A stretch of DNA of 64,000 nucleotides from Escarpia spicata (Eukaryota; Annelida; Polychaeta; Sabellida; Siboglinidae), in contig OZ023213.1 of NCBI GenBank assembly GCA_963995525.1, forward strand, positions 19,152,072-19,216,071. Reading direction: 5' to 3'. Made by a program: the position numbers and the translations under genes. A model generated the notes under the pieces. It was not told where the DNA came from and ran no database searches. It worked only from the letters and a program-made list of their open reading frames with translations. Position 1 is the first letter of the stretch. Each line of letters begins with the position of its first letter. This document shows, one piece after another, positions 19,270 to 30,641 of this stretch.

Positions 19270-20739
19270 TTGCCAATCCCCCGCTCCAAGCCAACGTTTA
19301 AATTGGCAATTATTATATTACTAGCAGGAGATGTAAGTCTTAATCCTGGACCTGCTATTAGGCGCAATATTCGAGTAGCCACCACTAACGTTCGATCTAT
19401 TCGAGACAAAACAGCCTCGCTTACCGATTTATTAACTTCCAAGACATTAGACATCCTTGCAGTCACTGAAACCTGGCTCAGACCACATGACACAGCTGCA
19501 TACATTGCTGAAATTTTTCCTTCCAGTTTCACCTTCCATCATCACCCACGTTCAGTTGGGCGAGGTGGTGGTGTTGGATTTCTCGTTTCAAAACAGTTCA
19601 AAGTTAATTTGCATTCAAACCCTGATTACTCCAGCTTTGAGGCCATCTGTGCCGAAATTTCCGATTCATCTTTCTCTGCTTATTTTGTGTGCATTTATCG
19701 CCCTCCAGGACACCCGGCCCATTTCTTTGAAGAATTCCAGGATCTACTTGAAAATCTGGCAACTATTTATTCAGAATTTTATATACTCGGTGATTTTAAT
19801 CTTCACCTGGACTCACCTACATCAACAACAAGTACATTTAAAGACATTCTGGCATCCTATGACATGAAACAACATGTTACCTTCTCAACACACATACATG
19901 GCCATTGGCTCGATCACTTAATCACCTGTTCAGATTGTAACAATATTCAGACACCTACTGCTTCAGAAGGTTTATCAGACCACCACACTGTCATTGCTGA
20001 TCTCAAAGTTACTAGAATTCCCGTAGAGTCCAAGCACAATGTGTTTTACCGACCGATCCATAAGATTGACATTGCTGCATTAATGACAGACATCCTTAAA
20101 TCCGACCTCATCAGTAACCCCAAAGAACATCTGTCATATCTGTGTCGACAGTACTGTCAAGTACTCAAAGATTTACTTAATAAACATGCACCCCTGAGAT
20201 CTAAATTTGTGTCCCAAAAGCCACATGCTCCATGGATGACTCCTGAAATTCTACAATCTAAAAAGCGCCGGCGCTATCTTGAACGTGTATGGCGCAAATC
20301 ACGCTCGCCTTTGGACAGATCACGATATTCTAAACAGTGTCATTACTGCAACAGACAAATGGCCAAAGCTAAATCAAATTATACAAACATGGTCTCGAGT
20401 AACTCTGATAACCCACGTCAGCTATGGAACTGCATAAATCATATTTTACACAGACGGCCGCCTCCATCTCTACCTAGTCATGTGAAAGTCAAATCTCTGT
20501 GTGACTCGTTTTCTAGTCATTTCAAAGATAAAATAAGTTTTATACGTTCTGCTTTTCCATGTAACACTTTAAGTTCTGTAAATGTGGACTCCCCGCAAGT
20601 AAATTCTCCACTTGTATTGTTTGTGCCAGCCACAGTTGATGAAGTGAGGAAAATAATAATGTCCTCCCCAAATGCGATCTCGATCCATTACCAACCATAC
20701 TACTTAAAGCATGTCTTGACTCTTTACTTGGTACAATAA
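19270..20739 (+). CDS. U5 2A-like leader plus endonuclease, open frame
   Basis: It is open through the whole EN to the shared frame break, ending at 20739. The 2A-like motif is at 19327-19353. It has Arg to His in HHHPRSVGRGGG and the CIYRPPG form. All catalytic EN motifs are present. Confidence 0.88.
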   Translation: MPIPRSKPTFKLAIIILLAGDVSLNPGPAIRRNIRVATTNVRSIRDKTASLTDLLTSKTLDILAVTETWLRPHDTAAYIAEIFPSSFTFHHHPRSVGRGGGVGFLVSKQFKVNLHSNPDYSSFEAICAEISDSSFSAYFVCIYRPPGHPAHFFEEFQDLLENLATIYSEFYILGDFNLHLDSPTSTTSTFKDILASYDMKQHVTFSTHIHGHWLDHLITCSDCNNIQTPTASEGLSDHHTVIADLKVTRIPVESKHNVFYRPIHKIDIAALMTDILKSDLISNPKEHLSYLCRQYCQVLKDLLNKHAPLRSKFVSQKPHAPWMTPEILQSKKRRRYLERVWRKSRSPLDRSRYSKQCHYCNRQMAKAKSNYTNMVSSNSDNPRQLWNCINHILHRRPPPSLPSHVKVKSLCDSFSSHFKDKISFIRSAFPCNTLSSVNVDSPQVNSPLVLFVPATVDEVRKIIMSSPNAISIHYQPYYLKHVLTLYLVQ

Positions 20740-21471
20740 CGAATATCATAAATTTATCACTGAGTTCGGGTAAATTCCCAGATGATTTTAAACATGCACA
20801 TGTAAATCTTGTTCTCAAGAAGACTTCTCTGCCAAAAGATGATTTCAAAAATTATAGGCCTATTTCTAATCTTAGCTTTATTTCTAAGATACTTGAGAAA
20901 GTCGTAGCAAGCCGTCTACGGTGTCACATCAAGCTCAACTTGTTTATCCAGTGTGCTTCAATCAGCATACAAACAATTTCATTCTACGGAGACTGCTCTC
21001 CTAAAAGTACACAATGATGTTATATTAAACATTGATCAAGGCAAAGTAACTGCATTTACCTTGCTTGATCTGTCTGCCGCCTTTGGTACCATTGATCACA
21101 ACACACTTGTCAAACGTTTACCAATGTGGTATGGCATATCTGGCACAGCTCTGACCTGCTTTTCTTCTTATCTAACCAATATACATCAATGTATAAAGAT
21201 AGATAATTACTTTTCAACCTCAATCCCCACTTCATGTGGCATTCCCCAAGGTTCCGTTCTTGGGCCTTTGCTTTTCACTCTCTACACTACGCCACTCAGC
21301 TCTGTAATCCAACGTCATAACTTGGATCATTACCTTTATGCAGATGACACACATATCTACATTTCCTTGGCCACGCCCGATACAAGTCACTCTCTACACC
21401 GACTCAACGATTGTCTCCAAGATGTTTCTTCATGGATGCCCGATAGCTACCTACCAGTGAAGATGAAATAA
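20674..21471 (+). pseudogene. U5 first reverse transcriptase (A type), frameshifted
   Basis: It has the shared frameshifts. STSLPTSCG reads STSIPTSCG, a change shared only with U7. It ends at the junction near 21446. Confidence 0.87.
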
Positions 21472-23018
21472 AGAACATCATCAGACTATGCCCCTCAAAG
21501 ACATGCAGTCTGGATTCCTGTCCCACTGATCTTCTGAAGAAAACACTACGTATCCACATTCCCTATCTCGAGGCAATAGTGAACAACAGCTTTAAGCAAG
21601 GACTATTTCCGATCACTTTGAGAACAGCAATTGTAAAACCACTTCTAAAAACCGACACTCTCGACAGAGATCTGCTGAAGAACTACAGACCGGTCTCCAA
21701 CATAGCATTCATCGGCAAAGTCCTAGAGAAAGTTGCAGTTCGTCGTCTGATTGATCATCTCACTGTCAACGGGCTGCATGAAGAATACCAATCAGCATAT
21801 AAGATGCTTCGCAGTACAGAGACTGCCCTATTGCGTGTCCAGCTTGATATTGCTGGTGCACTTGACAAGAATCGTGCAATGTTGTTTGTCATGCTGGATT
21901 TATCAGCCGCATTTGACACGATTGACCATAAACACTTACTGACACTACTGCATGACGAGTACGGTGTGCGCGAAACGGCATTATCATGGTTCCGGACGTA
22001 CTTGGGAGACCGCACCCATCGTGTCCAGATTAACTCAATAACATCCGAGTCTATTCCGCTACAGAGTGGTGTGCCCCAGGGCTCGGTCCTTGGGCCAGTT
22101 GTCTTCACTCTATACACCACACCAATGCAGCGCATATTCAAAAGATATGAAATAAAGTACCATAAATATGCTGATGACATTCAATTATATGCGTCATACA
22201 ATCCAGCTATACCAGGCGACCAAGCACAAACAATGAGGCGACTCACAGACTGCATTGGGGAAGTCAGGCGATGGATGGCGCTGCGCATGCTGAAACTAAA
22301 TGATGAAAAAACTAAGATGACCATCTTAACATCAAAACATCATCTCAAGATGTACGGAGGTTGCTCTATGACCATTGGAGACGATATAATTTCACCAGTA
22401 GACTGCATACGGAATTTGGGAATTCTCATGGACCAACATCTAACGATCACACATCACGTGACTGCTGTGTGTGCTGCATGTAACTACCATATGTACAGAC
22501 TGTCATCAATACGGCATTATCTTACAGTTGAAGCCGCGAAAAGTGCTGTCAACGCACTCGTCACCTCTCGCTTGGACTATTGTAACGCACTCTTGCACAA
22601 CTTACCGTTATCCCAGACAGCTCGGTTGCAGCGAGTCCAGAACAATGCAGCCAGACTAGTAACACGCACCAGTAGACATGACCATATAACGCCAGTGTTA
22701 AAGGAACTGCATTGGCTGCCGGTTGCGAGTCGAGTTGTGTTCAAGGTGTTGGTGATGACTTACAAATGTAGTCATGGTTTAGCGCCGTCTTATCTGGCAG
22801 AACTTGTGCAGCCACGAAAGCGTGATGGACGTCTACGCCAGGACCATGCGCCAACACTGCGCCAAGGCATCACGAAGAAATGCATCGGCGACTCGGCATT
22901 TGGCGCAGCAGCACCGCGACTATGGAATGAACTACCGGTGGACCTTCGTGCATCAGGGACACTGGATAGGTTTAGAAAGTCTTTAAAGACTCATCTTTTT
23001 ATTATACATTTTAATTAA
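21447..23018 (+). CDS. U5 second reverse transcriptase (B type), open frame
   Basis: It is open to TAA 23016-23018, with YADD intact. Private changes are VQIDSI to VQINSI and NYHLYRL to NYHMYRL. LGILMD and TITHH are shared with U6 and U7. Confidence 0.9.
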   Translation, partial: LPTSEDEIKNIIRLCPSKTCSLDSCPTDLLKKTLRIHIPYLEAIVNNSFKQGLFPITLRTAIVKPLLKTDTLDRDLLKNYRPVSNIAFIGKVLEKVAVRRLIDHLTVNGLHEEYQSAYKMLRSTETALLRVQLDIAGALDKNRAMLFVMLDLSAAFDTIDHKHLLTLLHDEYGVRETALSWFRTYLGDRTHRVQINSITSESIPLQSGVPQGSVLGPVVFTLYTTPMQRIFKRYEIKYHKYADDIQLYASYNPAIPGDQAQTMRRLTDCIGEVRRWMALRMLKLNDEKTKMTILTSKHHLKMYGGCSMTIGDDIISPVDCIRNLGILMDQHLTITHHVTAVCAACNYHMYRLSSIRHYLTVEAAKSAVNALVTSRLDYCNALLHNLPLSQTARLQRVQNNAARLVTRTSRHDHITPVLKELHWLPVASRVVFKVLVMTYKCSHGLAPSYLAELVQPRKRDGRLRQDHAPTLRQGITKKCIGDSAFGAAAPRLWNELPVDLRASGTLDRFRKSLKTHLFIIHFN

Positions 23019-23653
23019 TTTGAATTGTTTCGTCGTGACGGACATTATTTTTAAAAAAATTGTATTATTTGTCTTAAAATTAGTGTTTCTATTTTAATGT
23101 TCAGTATTATATGTCTTAAAACCAGTGTTTAGTTTTTTTAATACATTAATATACATCTATTTTATCACTTGTACAGCGCATCGATCCGCTATGCGGGAAT
23201 TAGCGCTAAAGAAATACCGTATTATTATATTATTATTATTAAATCTTGTACTTAAATTATTTGGGCGATAATACAGGTCGATTTGATTTTCGCGCTAGCA
23301 GGCTTACGTACACAACATACTAAGGCAGGGGCAGTCACCTATAAACTATATACTAACAGGCCTTTTAAACAAGACGTTCTTTTATACCCAGAATCGCCAT
23401 GGGGGTGAAAACCTCTGACTTTTCTTTGCACGGGCACTAAACTTCTTGTTACTTTGCACAGGCCTGCTGAGCGCGAACAATCATACGACCTGTAATATTG
23501 CCATTGATTATCGCCAACCCACTCTTTAATAACCTAGACATTTACATTATTTTTAGTACAATTATACAGTTTTAGAATATTTTATTATTTTCAATTACTT
23601 ATAATTTTTATGAGACATTATTATTTTATTCTTAACCATTTTGAGGATAGACA

Positions 23654-23827
23654 ATGTCACCAGCATTTTTATTGTGTGTTTTATTTTTATCCTGTGCTGT
23701 TGCTTCGAGAAGTTACGATTTTACGCTGTGCAAGCCACTTAGTCCCCAACAGTCGGCTGTCAATTTAACAGTTTCTCAGTACATGAGAACACAAAATTCC
23801 TTGTCACATCTTCACAGTTTGCCATGA
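23654..23827 (+). CDS. U6 small signal-peptide-like ORF (57 aa)
   Basis: It is a copy of the 728-901 ORF with no coding change seen. The in-frame TGA is at 23825-23827. Confidence 0.5.
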   Translation: MSPAFLLCVLFLSCAVASRSYDFTLCKPLSPQQSAVNLTVSQYMRTQNSLSHLHSLP

Positions 23828-23887
23828 CTTAATCTTTGCTTTAATAGAAAGTTACTGCCAATCCCCCGCTCCAAGCCAACGTTTAAA

Positions 23888-25324
23888 TTGGCAATTATTA
23901 TATTACTAGCAGGAGATGTAAGTCTTAATCCTGGACCTGCTATTAGGCGCAATATTCGAGTAGCCACCACTAACGTTCGATCTATTCGATACAAAACAGC
24001 CTCGCTTACCGATTTATTAACTTCCAAGACATTAGACATCCTTGCAGTCACTGAAACCTGGCTCAGACCACATGACACAGCTGCATACATTGCTGAAATT
24101 TTTCCTTCCAGTTTCACCTTCCATCATCGCCCACGTTCAGTTGGGCGAGGTGGTGGTGTTGGATTTCTCGTTTCAAAACAGTTCAAAGTTAATTTGCATT
24201 CAAACCCTGATTACTCCAGCTTTGAGGCCATCTGTGCCGAAATTTCCGATTCATCTTTCTCTGCTTATTTTGTGTGCATTTATCGCCCTCCATGACACCC
24301 GGCCCATTTCTTTGAAGAATTCCAGGATCTACTTGAAAATCTGGCAACTATTTATTCAGAATTTTATATACTCGGTGATTTTAATCTTCACCTGGACTCA
24401 CCTACATCAACAACAAGTACATTTAAAGACATTCTGGCATCCTATGACATGAAACAACATGTTACCTTCTCAACACACATACATGGCCATTGGCTCGATC
24501 ACTTAATCACCTGTTCAGATTGTAACAATATTCAGACACCTACTGCTTCAGAAGGTTTATCAGACCACCACACTGTCATTGCTGATCTCAAAGTTACTAG
24601 AATTCCCGTAGAGTCCAAGCACAATGTGTTTTACCGACCGATCCATAAGATTGACATTGCTGCATTAATGACAGACATCCTTAAATCCGACCTCATCAGT
24701 AACCCCAAAGAACATCTGTCATATCTGTGTCGACAGTACTGTCAAGTACTCAAAGATTTACTTAATAAACATGCACCCCTGAGATCTAAATTTGTGTCCC
24801 AAAAGCCACATGCTCCATGGATGACTCCTGAAATTCTACAATCTAAAAAGCGCCGGCGCTATCTTGAACGTGTATGGCGCAAATCACGCTCGCCTTTGGA
24901 CAAATCACGATATTCTAAACAGTGTCATTACTGCAACAGACAAATGGCCAAAGCTAAATCAAATTATACAAACATGGTCTCGAGTAACTCTGATAACCCA
25001 CGTCAGCTATGGAACTGCATAAATCATATTTTACACAGACGGCCGCCTCCATCTCTACCTAGTCATGTGAAAGTCAAATCTCTGTGTGACCCGTTTTCTA
25101 GTCATTTCAAAGATAAAATAAGTTTTATACGTTCTGCTTTTCCATGTAACACTTTAAGTTCTGTAAATGTGGACTCCCCGCAAGTAAATTCTCCACTTGT
25201 ATTGTTTGTGCCAGCCACAGTTGATGAAGTGAGGAAAATAATAATGTCCTCCCCAAATGCGATCTCGATCCATTACCAACCATACTACTTAAAGCATGTC
25301 TTGACTCTTTACTTGGTACAATAA
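23888..25324 (+). pseudogene. U6 2A-like leader plus endonuclease, one nonsense mutation
   Basis: The 2A-like motif is at 23912-23938. GGA to TGA at 24293-24295 stops the frame right after CIYRPP. The frame is open again to 25324. Other private changes are IRDKTA to IRYKTA, LDRSRYS to LDKSRYS and CDSFSS to CDPFSS. Confidence 0.88.
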
Positions 25325-26056
25325 CGAATATCATAAATTTATCACTGAGTTCGGGTAAATTCCCAGATGATTTTAAACATGCACATGTAAATCTTGTTCT
25401 CAAGAAGACTTCTCTGCCAAAAGATGATTTCAAAAATTATAGGCCTATTTCTAATCTTAGCTTTATTTCTAAGATACTTGAGAAAGTCGTAGCAAGCCGT
25501 CTACGGTGTCACATCAAGCTCAACTTGTTTATCCAGTGTGCTTCAATCAGCATACAAACAATTTCTTTCTACGGAGACTGCTCTCCTAAAAGTACACAAT
25601 GATGTTATATTAAACATTGATCAAGGCAAAGTAACTGCATTTACCTTGCTTGATCTGTCTGCCGCCTTTGGTACCATTGATCACAACACTCTTGTCAAAC
25701 GTTTACCAATGTGGTATGGCATATCTGGCACAGCTCTGACCTGCTTTTCTTCATATCTAACCAATATACATCAATGTATAAAGATAGATAATTACTTTTC
25801 AACCTCACTCCCCACTTCATGTGGCATTCCCCAAGGTTCCGTTCTTGGGCCTTTGCTTTTCACTCTCTACACTACGCCACTCAGCTCTGTAATCCAACGT
25901 CATAACTTGGATCATTACCTTTATGCAGATGACACACATATCTACATTTCCTTGGCCACGCCCGATACAAGTCACTCTCTACACCGACTCAACGATTGTC
26001 TCCAAGATGTTTCTTCATGGATGCCCGATAGCTACCTACCAGTGAAGATGAAATAA
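25259..26056 (+). pseudogene. U6 first reverse transcriptase (A type), frameshifted
   Basis: It has the shared frameshifts. QFHSTE reads QFLSTE. It ends at the junction near 26031. Confidence 0.87.
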
Positions 26057-27603
26057 AGAACATCATCAGACTATGCCCCTCAAAGACATGCAGTTTGGAT
26101 TCCTGTCCCACTGATCTTCTGAAGAAAACACTACGTATCCACATTCCCTATCTCGAGGCAATAGTGAACAACAGCTTTAAGCAAGGACTATTTCCGATCA
26201 CTTTGAGAACAGCAATTGTAAAACCACTTCTAAAAACCGACACTCTCGACAGAGATCTGCTGAAGAACTACAGACCGGTCTCCAACATAGCATTCATCGG
26301 CAAAGTCCTAGAGAAAGTTGCAGTTCGTCGTCTGATTGATCATCTCACTGTCAACGGGCTGCATGAAGAATACCAATCAGCATATAAGATGCTTCGCAGT
26401 ACAGAGACTGCCCTATTGCGTGTCCAGCTTGATATTGCTGGTGCACTTGACAAGAATCGTGCAATGTTGTTTGTCATGCTGGATTTATCAGCCGCATTTG
26501 ACACGATTGACCATAAACACTTACTGACACTACTGCATGACGAGTACGGTGTGCGCGAAACGGCATTATCATGGTTCCGGACGTACTTGGGAGACCGCAC
26601 CCATCGTGTCCAGATTGACTCAATAACATCCGAGTCTATTCCGCTACAGAGTGGTGTGCCCCAGGGCTCGGTCCTTGGGCCAGTTGTCTTCACTCTATAC
26701 ACCACACCAATGCAGCGCATATTCAAAAGATATGAAATAAAGTACCATAAATATGCTGATGACATTCAATTATATGCGTCATACAATCCAGCTATACCAG
26801 GCGACCAAGCACAAACAATGAGGCGACTCACAGACTGCATTGGGGAAGTCAGGCGATGGATGGCGCTGCGCATGCTGAAACTAAATGATGAAAAAACTAA
26901 GATGACCATCTTAACATCAAAACATCATCTCAAGATGTACGGAGGTTGCTCTATGACCATTGGAGACGATATAATTTCACCAGTAGACTGCATACGGAAT
27001 TTGGGAATTCTCATGGACCAACATCTAACGATCACACATCACGTGACTGCTGTGTGTGCTGCATGTAACTACCATCTGTACAGACTGTCATCAATACGGC
27101 ACTATCTTACAGTTGAAGCCGCGAAAAGTGCTGTCAACGCACTCGTCACCTCTCGCTTGGACTATTGTAACGCACTCTTGCACAACTTACCGTTATCCCA
27201 GACAGCTCGGTTGCAGCGAGTCCAGAACAATGCAGCCAGACTAGTAACACGCACCAGTAGACATGACCATATAACGCCAGTGTTAAAGGAACTGCATTGG
27301 CTGCCGGTTGCGAGTCGAGTTGTGTTCAAGGTGTTGGTGATGACTTACAAATGTAGTCATGGTTTAGCGCCGTCTTATCTGGCAGAACTTGTGCAGCCAC
27401 GAAAGCGTGATGGACGTCTACGCCAGGACCATGCGCCAACACTGCGCCAAGGCATCACGAAGAAATGCATCGGCGACTCGGCATTTGGCGCAGCAGCACC
27501 GCGACTATGGAATGAACTACTGGTGGACCTTCGTGCATCAGGGACACTGGATAGGTTTAGAAAGTCTTTAAAGACTCATCTTTTTATTATACATTTTAAT
27601 TAA
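26032..27603 (+). CDS. U6 second reverse transcriptase (B type), open frame
   Basis: It is open to TAA 27601-27603, with YADD intact. The private change NELPVDL to NELLVDL lies near the C-terminus. A TTG at 26095 replaces CTG of the other units, but there is still no ATG start. Confidence 0.9.
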   Translation, partial: LPTSEDEIKNIIRLCPSKTCSLDSCPTDLLKKTLRIHIPYLEAIVNNSFKQGLFPITLRTAIVKPLLKTDTLDRDLLKNYRPVSNIAFIGKVLEKVAVRRLIDHLTVNGLHEEYQSAYKMLRSTETALLRVQLDIAGALDKNRAMLFVMLDLSAAFDTIDHKHLLTLLHDEYGVRETALSWFRTYLGDRTHRVQIDSITSESIPLQSGVPQGSVLGPVVFTLYTTPMQRIFKRYEIKYHKYADDIQLYASYNPAIPGDQAQTMRRLTDCIGEVRRWMALRMLKLNDEKTKMTILTSKHHLKMYGGCSMTIGDDIISPVDCIRNLGILMDQHLTITHHVTAVCAACNYHLYRLSSIRHYLTVEAAKSAVNALVTSRLDYCNALLHNLPLSQTARLQRVQNNAARLVTRTSRHDHITPVLKELHWLPVASRVVFKVLVMTYKCSHGLAPSYLAELVQPRKRDGRLRQDHAPTLRQGITKKCIGDSAFGAAAPRLWNELLVDLRASGTLDRFRKSLKTHLFIIHFN

Positions 27604-28238
27604 TTTGAATTGTTTCGTCGTGACGGACATTATTTAAAAAAAAATTGTATTATTTGTCTTAAAATTAGTGTTTCTATTTTAATGTTCAGTATTATATGTC
27701 TTAAAACCAGTGTATAGTTTTTTTAATATATTAATATACATTTATTTTATCACTTGTACAGCGCATCGATCCGCTATGCGGGAATTAGCGCTAAAGAAAT
27801 ACCGTATTATTATATTATTATTATTAAATCTTGTACTTAAATTATTTGGGCGATAATACAGGTCGATTTGATTTTCGCGCTAGCAGGCTTACGTACACAA
27901 CATACTAAGGCAGGGGCAGTCACCTATAAACTATATACTAACAGGCCTTTTAAACAAGACGTTCTTTTATACCCAGAATCGCCATGGGGGTGAAAACCTC
28001 TGACTTTTCTTTGCACGGGCACTAAACTTCTTGTTACTTTGCACAGGCCTGCTGAGCGCGAACAATCATACGACCTGTAATATTGCCATTGATTATCGCC
28101 AACCCACTCTTTAATAACCTAGACATTTACATTATTTTTAGTACAATTATACAGTTTTAGAATATTTTATTATTTTCAATTACTTATAATTTTTATGAGA
28201 CATTATTATTTTATTCTTCACCATTTTGAGGATAGACA

Positions 28239-28412
28239 ATGTCACCAGCATTTTTATTGTGTGTTTTATTTTTATCCTGTGCTGTTGCTTCGAGAAGTTA
28301 CGATTTTACGCTGTGCAAGCCACTTAGTCCCCAACAGTCGGCTGTCAATTTAACAGTTTCTCAGTACATGAGAACACAAAATTCCTTGTCACATCTTCAC
28401 AGTTTGCCATGA
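28239..28412 (+). CDS. U7 small signal-peptide-like ORF (57 aa)
   Basis: It is a copy of the 728-901 ORF. The in-frame TGA is at 28410-28412, and no coding change is seen. Confidence 0.5.
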   Translation: MSPAFLLCVLFLSCAVASRSYDFTLCKPLSPQQSAVNLTVSQYMRTQNSLSHLHSLP

Positions 28413-28472
28413 CTTAATCTTTGCTTTAATAGAAAGTTACTGCCAATCCCCCGCTCCAAGCCAACGTTTAAA

Positions 28473-29909
28473 TTGGCAATTATTATATTACTAGCAGGAG
28501 ATGTAAGTCTTAATCCTGGACCTGCTATTAGGCGCAATATTCGAGTAGCCACCACTAACGTTCGATCTATTCGAGACAAAACAGCCTCGCTTACCGATTT
28601 ATTAACTTCCAAGACATTAGACATCCTTGCAGTCACTGAGACCTGGCTCAGACCACATGACACAGCTGCATACATTGCTGAAATTTTTCCTTCCAGTTTC
28701 ACCTTCCATCATCGCCCACGTTCAGTTGGGCGAGGTGGTGGTGTTGGATTTCTCGTTTCAAAACAGTTCAAAGTTAATTTGCATTCAAACCCTGATTACT
28801 CCAGCTTTGAGGCCATCTGTGCCGAAATTTCCGATTCATCTTTCTCTGCTTATTTTGTGTGCATTTATCACCCTCCAGGACACCCGGCCCATTTCTTTGA
28901 AGAATTCCAGGATCTACTTGAAAATCTGGCAACTATTTATACAGAATTTTATATACTCGGTGATTTTAATCTTCACCTGGACTCACCTACATCAACAACA
29001 AGTACATTTAAAGACATTCTGGCATCCTATGACATGAAACAACATGTTACCTTCTCAACACACATACATGGCCATTGGCTCAATCACTTAATCACCTGTT
29101 CAGATTGTAACAATATTCAGACACCTACTGCTTCAGAAGGTTTATCAGACCACCACACTGTCATTGCTGATCTCAAAGTTACTAGAATTCCCGTAGAGTC
29201 CAAGCACAATGTGTTTTACCGACCGATCCATAAGATTGACATTGCTGCATTAATGACAGACATCCTTAAATCCGACCTCATCAGTAACCCCAAAGAACAT
29301 CTGTCATATCTGTGTCGACAGTACTGTCAAGTACTCAAAGATTTACTTAATAAACATGCACCCCTGAGATCTAAATTTGTGTCCCAAAAGCCACATGCTC
29401 CATGGATGACTCCTGAAATTCTACAATCTAAAAAGCGCCGGCGCTATCTTGAACGTGTATGGCGCAAATCACGCTCGCCTTTGGACAGATCACGATATTC
29501 TAAACAGTGTCATTACTGCAACAGACAAATGGCCAAAGCTAAATCAAATTATACAAACATGGTCTCGAGTAACTCTGATAACCCACGTCAGCTATGGAAC
29601 TGCATAAATCATATTTTACACAGACGGCCGCCTCCATCTCTACCTAGTCATGTGAAAGTCAAATCTCTGTGTGACTCGTTTTCTAGTCATTTCAAAGATA
29701 AAATAAGTTTTATACGTTCTGCTTTTCCATGTAACACTTTAAGTTCTGTAAATGTGGACTCCCCGCAAGTAAATTCTCCACTTGTATTGTTTGTGCCAGC
29801 CACAGTTGATGAAGTGAGGAAAATAATAATGTCCTCCCCAAATGCGATCTCGATCCTTTACCAACCATACTACTTAAAGCATGTCTTGACTCTTTACTTG
29901 GTACAATAA
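28473..29909 (+). CDS. U7 2A-like leader plus endonuclease, open frame with a doubtful active site
   Basis: The 2A-like motif is at 28497-28523. The frame is open to 29909. GAT to AAT at 29082-29084 turns HWLDHLIT into HWLNHLIT. By position this Asp looks like the conserved structural or catalytic Asp upstream of the SDH motif in AP-type endonucleases, so activity may be lost. Other changes are IYSEF to IYTEF and SIHYQ to SILYQ. Confidence 0.86.
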   Translation: MAIIILLAGDVSLNPGPAIRRNIRVATTNVRSIRDKTASLTDLLTSKTLDILAVTETWLRPHDTAAYIAEIFPSSFTFHHRPRSVGRGGGVGFLVSKQFKVNLHSNPDYSSFEAICAEISDSSFSAYFVCIYHPPGHPAHFFEEFQDLLENLATIYTEFYILGDFNLHLDSPTSTTSTFKDILASYDMKQHVTFSTHIHGHWLNHLITCSDCNNIQTPTASEGLSDHHTVIADLKVTRIPVESKHNVFYRPIHKIDIAALMTDILKSDLISNPKEHLSYLCRQYCQVLKDLLNKHAPLRSKFVSQKPHAPWMTPEILQSKKRRRYLERVWRKSRSPLDRSRYSKQCHYCNRQMAKAKSNYTNMVSSNSDNPRQLWNCINHILHRRPPPSLPSHVKVKSLCDSFSSHFKDKISFIRSAFPCNTLSSVNVDSPQVNSPLVLFVPATVDEVRKIIMSSPNAISILYQPYYLKHVLTLYLVQ

Positions 29910-30641
29910 CGAATATCATAAATTTATCACTGAGTTCGGGTAAATTCCCAGATGATTTTAAACATGCACATGTAAATCTTGTTCTCAAGAAGACTTCTCT
30001 GCCAAAAGATGATTTCAAAAATTATAGGCCTATTTCTAATCTTAGCTTTATTTCTAAGATACTTGAGAAAGTCGTAGCAAGCCGTCTACGGTGTCACATC
30101 AAGCTCAACTTGTTTATCCAGTGTGCTTCAATCAGCATACAAACAATTTCATTCTACGGAGACTGCTCTCCTAAAAGTACACAATGATGTTATATTAAAC
30201 ATTGATCAAGGCAAAGTAACTGCATTTACCTTGCTTGATCTGTCTGCCGCCTTTGGTACCATTGATCACAACACTCTTGTCAAACGTTTACCAATGTGGT
30301 ATGGCATATCTGGCACAGCTCTGACCTGCTTTTCTTCATATCTAACCAATATACATCAATGTATAAAGATAGATAATTACTTTTCAACCTCAATCCCCAC
30401 TTCATGTGGCATTCCCCAAGGTTCCGTTCTTGGGCCTTTGCTTTTCACTCTCTACACTACGCCACTCAGCTCTGTAATCCAACGTCATAACTTGGATCAT
30501 TACCTTTATGCAGATGACACACATATCTACATTTCCTTGGCCACGCCCGATACAAGTCACTCTCTACACCGACTCAACGATTGTCTCCAAGATGTTTCTT
30601 CATGGATGCCCGATAGCTACCTACCAGTGAAGATGAAATAA
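29844..30641 (+). pseudogene. U7 first reverse transcriptase (A type), frameshifted
   Basis: It has the shared frameshifts and shares STSIPTSCG with U5. It ends at the junction near 30616. Confidence 0.87.

Larger units (their letters stand above)
18657..23241 (+). mobile_element. U5: complete chimeric unit with open endonuclease and second RT
   Basis: It has the same order as U1. Both long frames are open. It carries the TTG and GAA/CGC variants in the A part, and LGILMD with TITHH in the B part. Confidence 0.93.
23242..27826 (+). mobile_element. U6: complete chimeric unit, endonuclease broken by a stop
   Basis: It has a TGA in the EN (24293-24295) and an open second RT. It combines the CTG group markers with the GAA/CGC EN markers, a recombinant combination. 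Confidence 0.93.
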
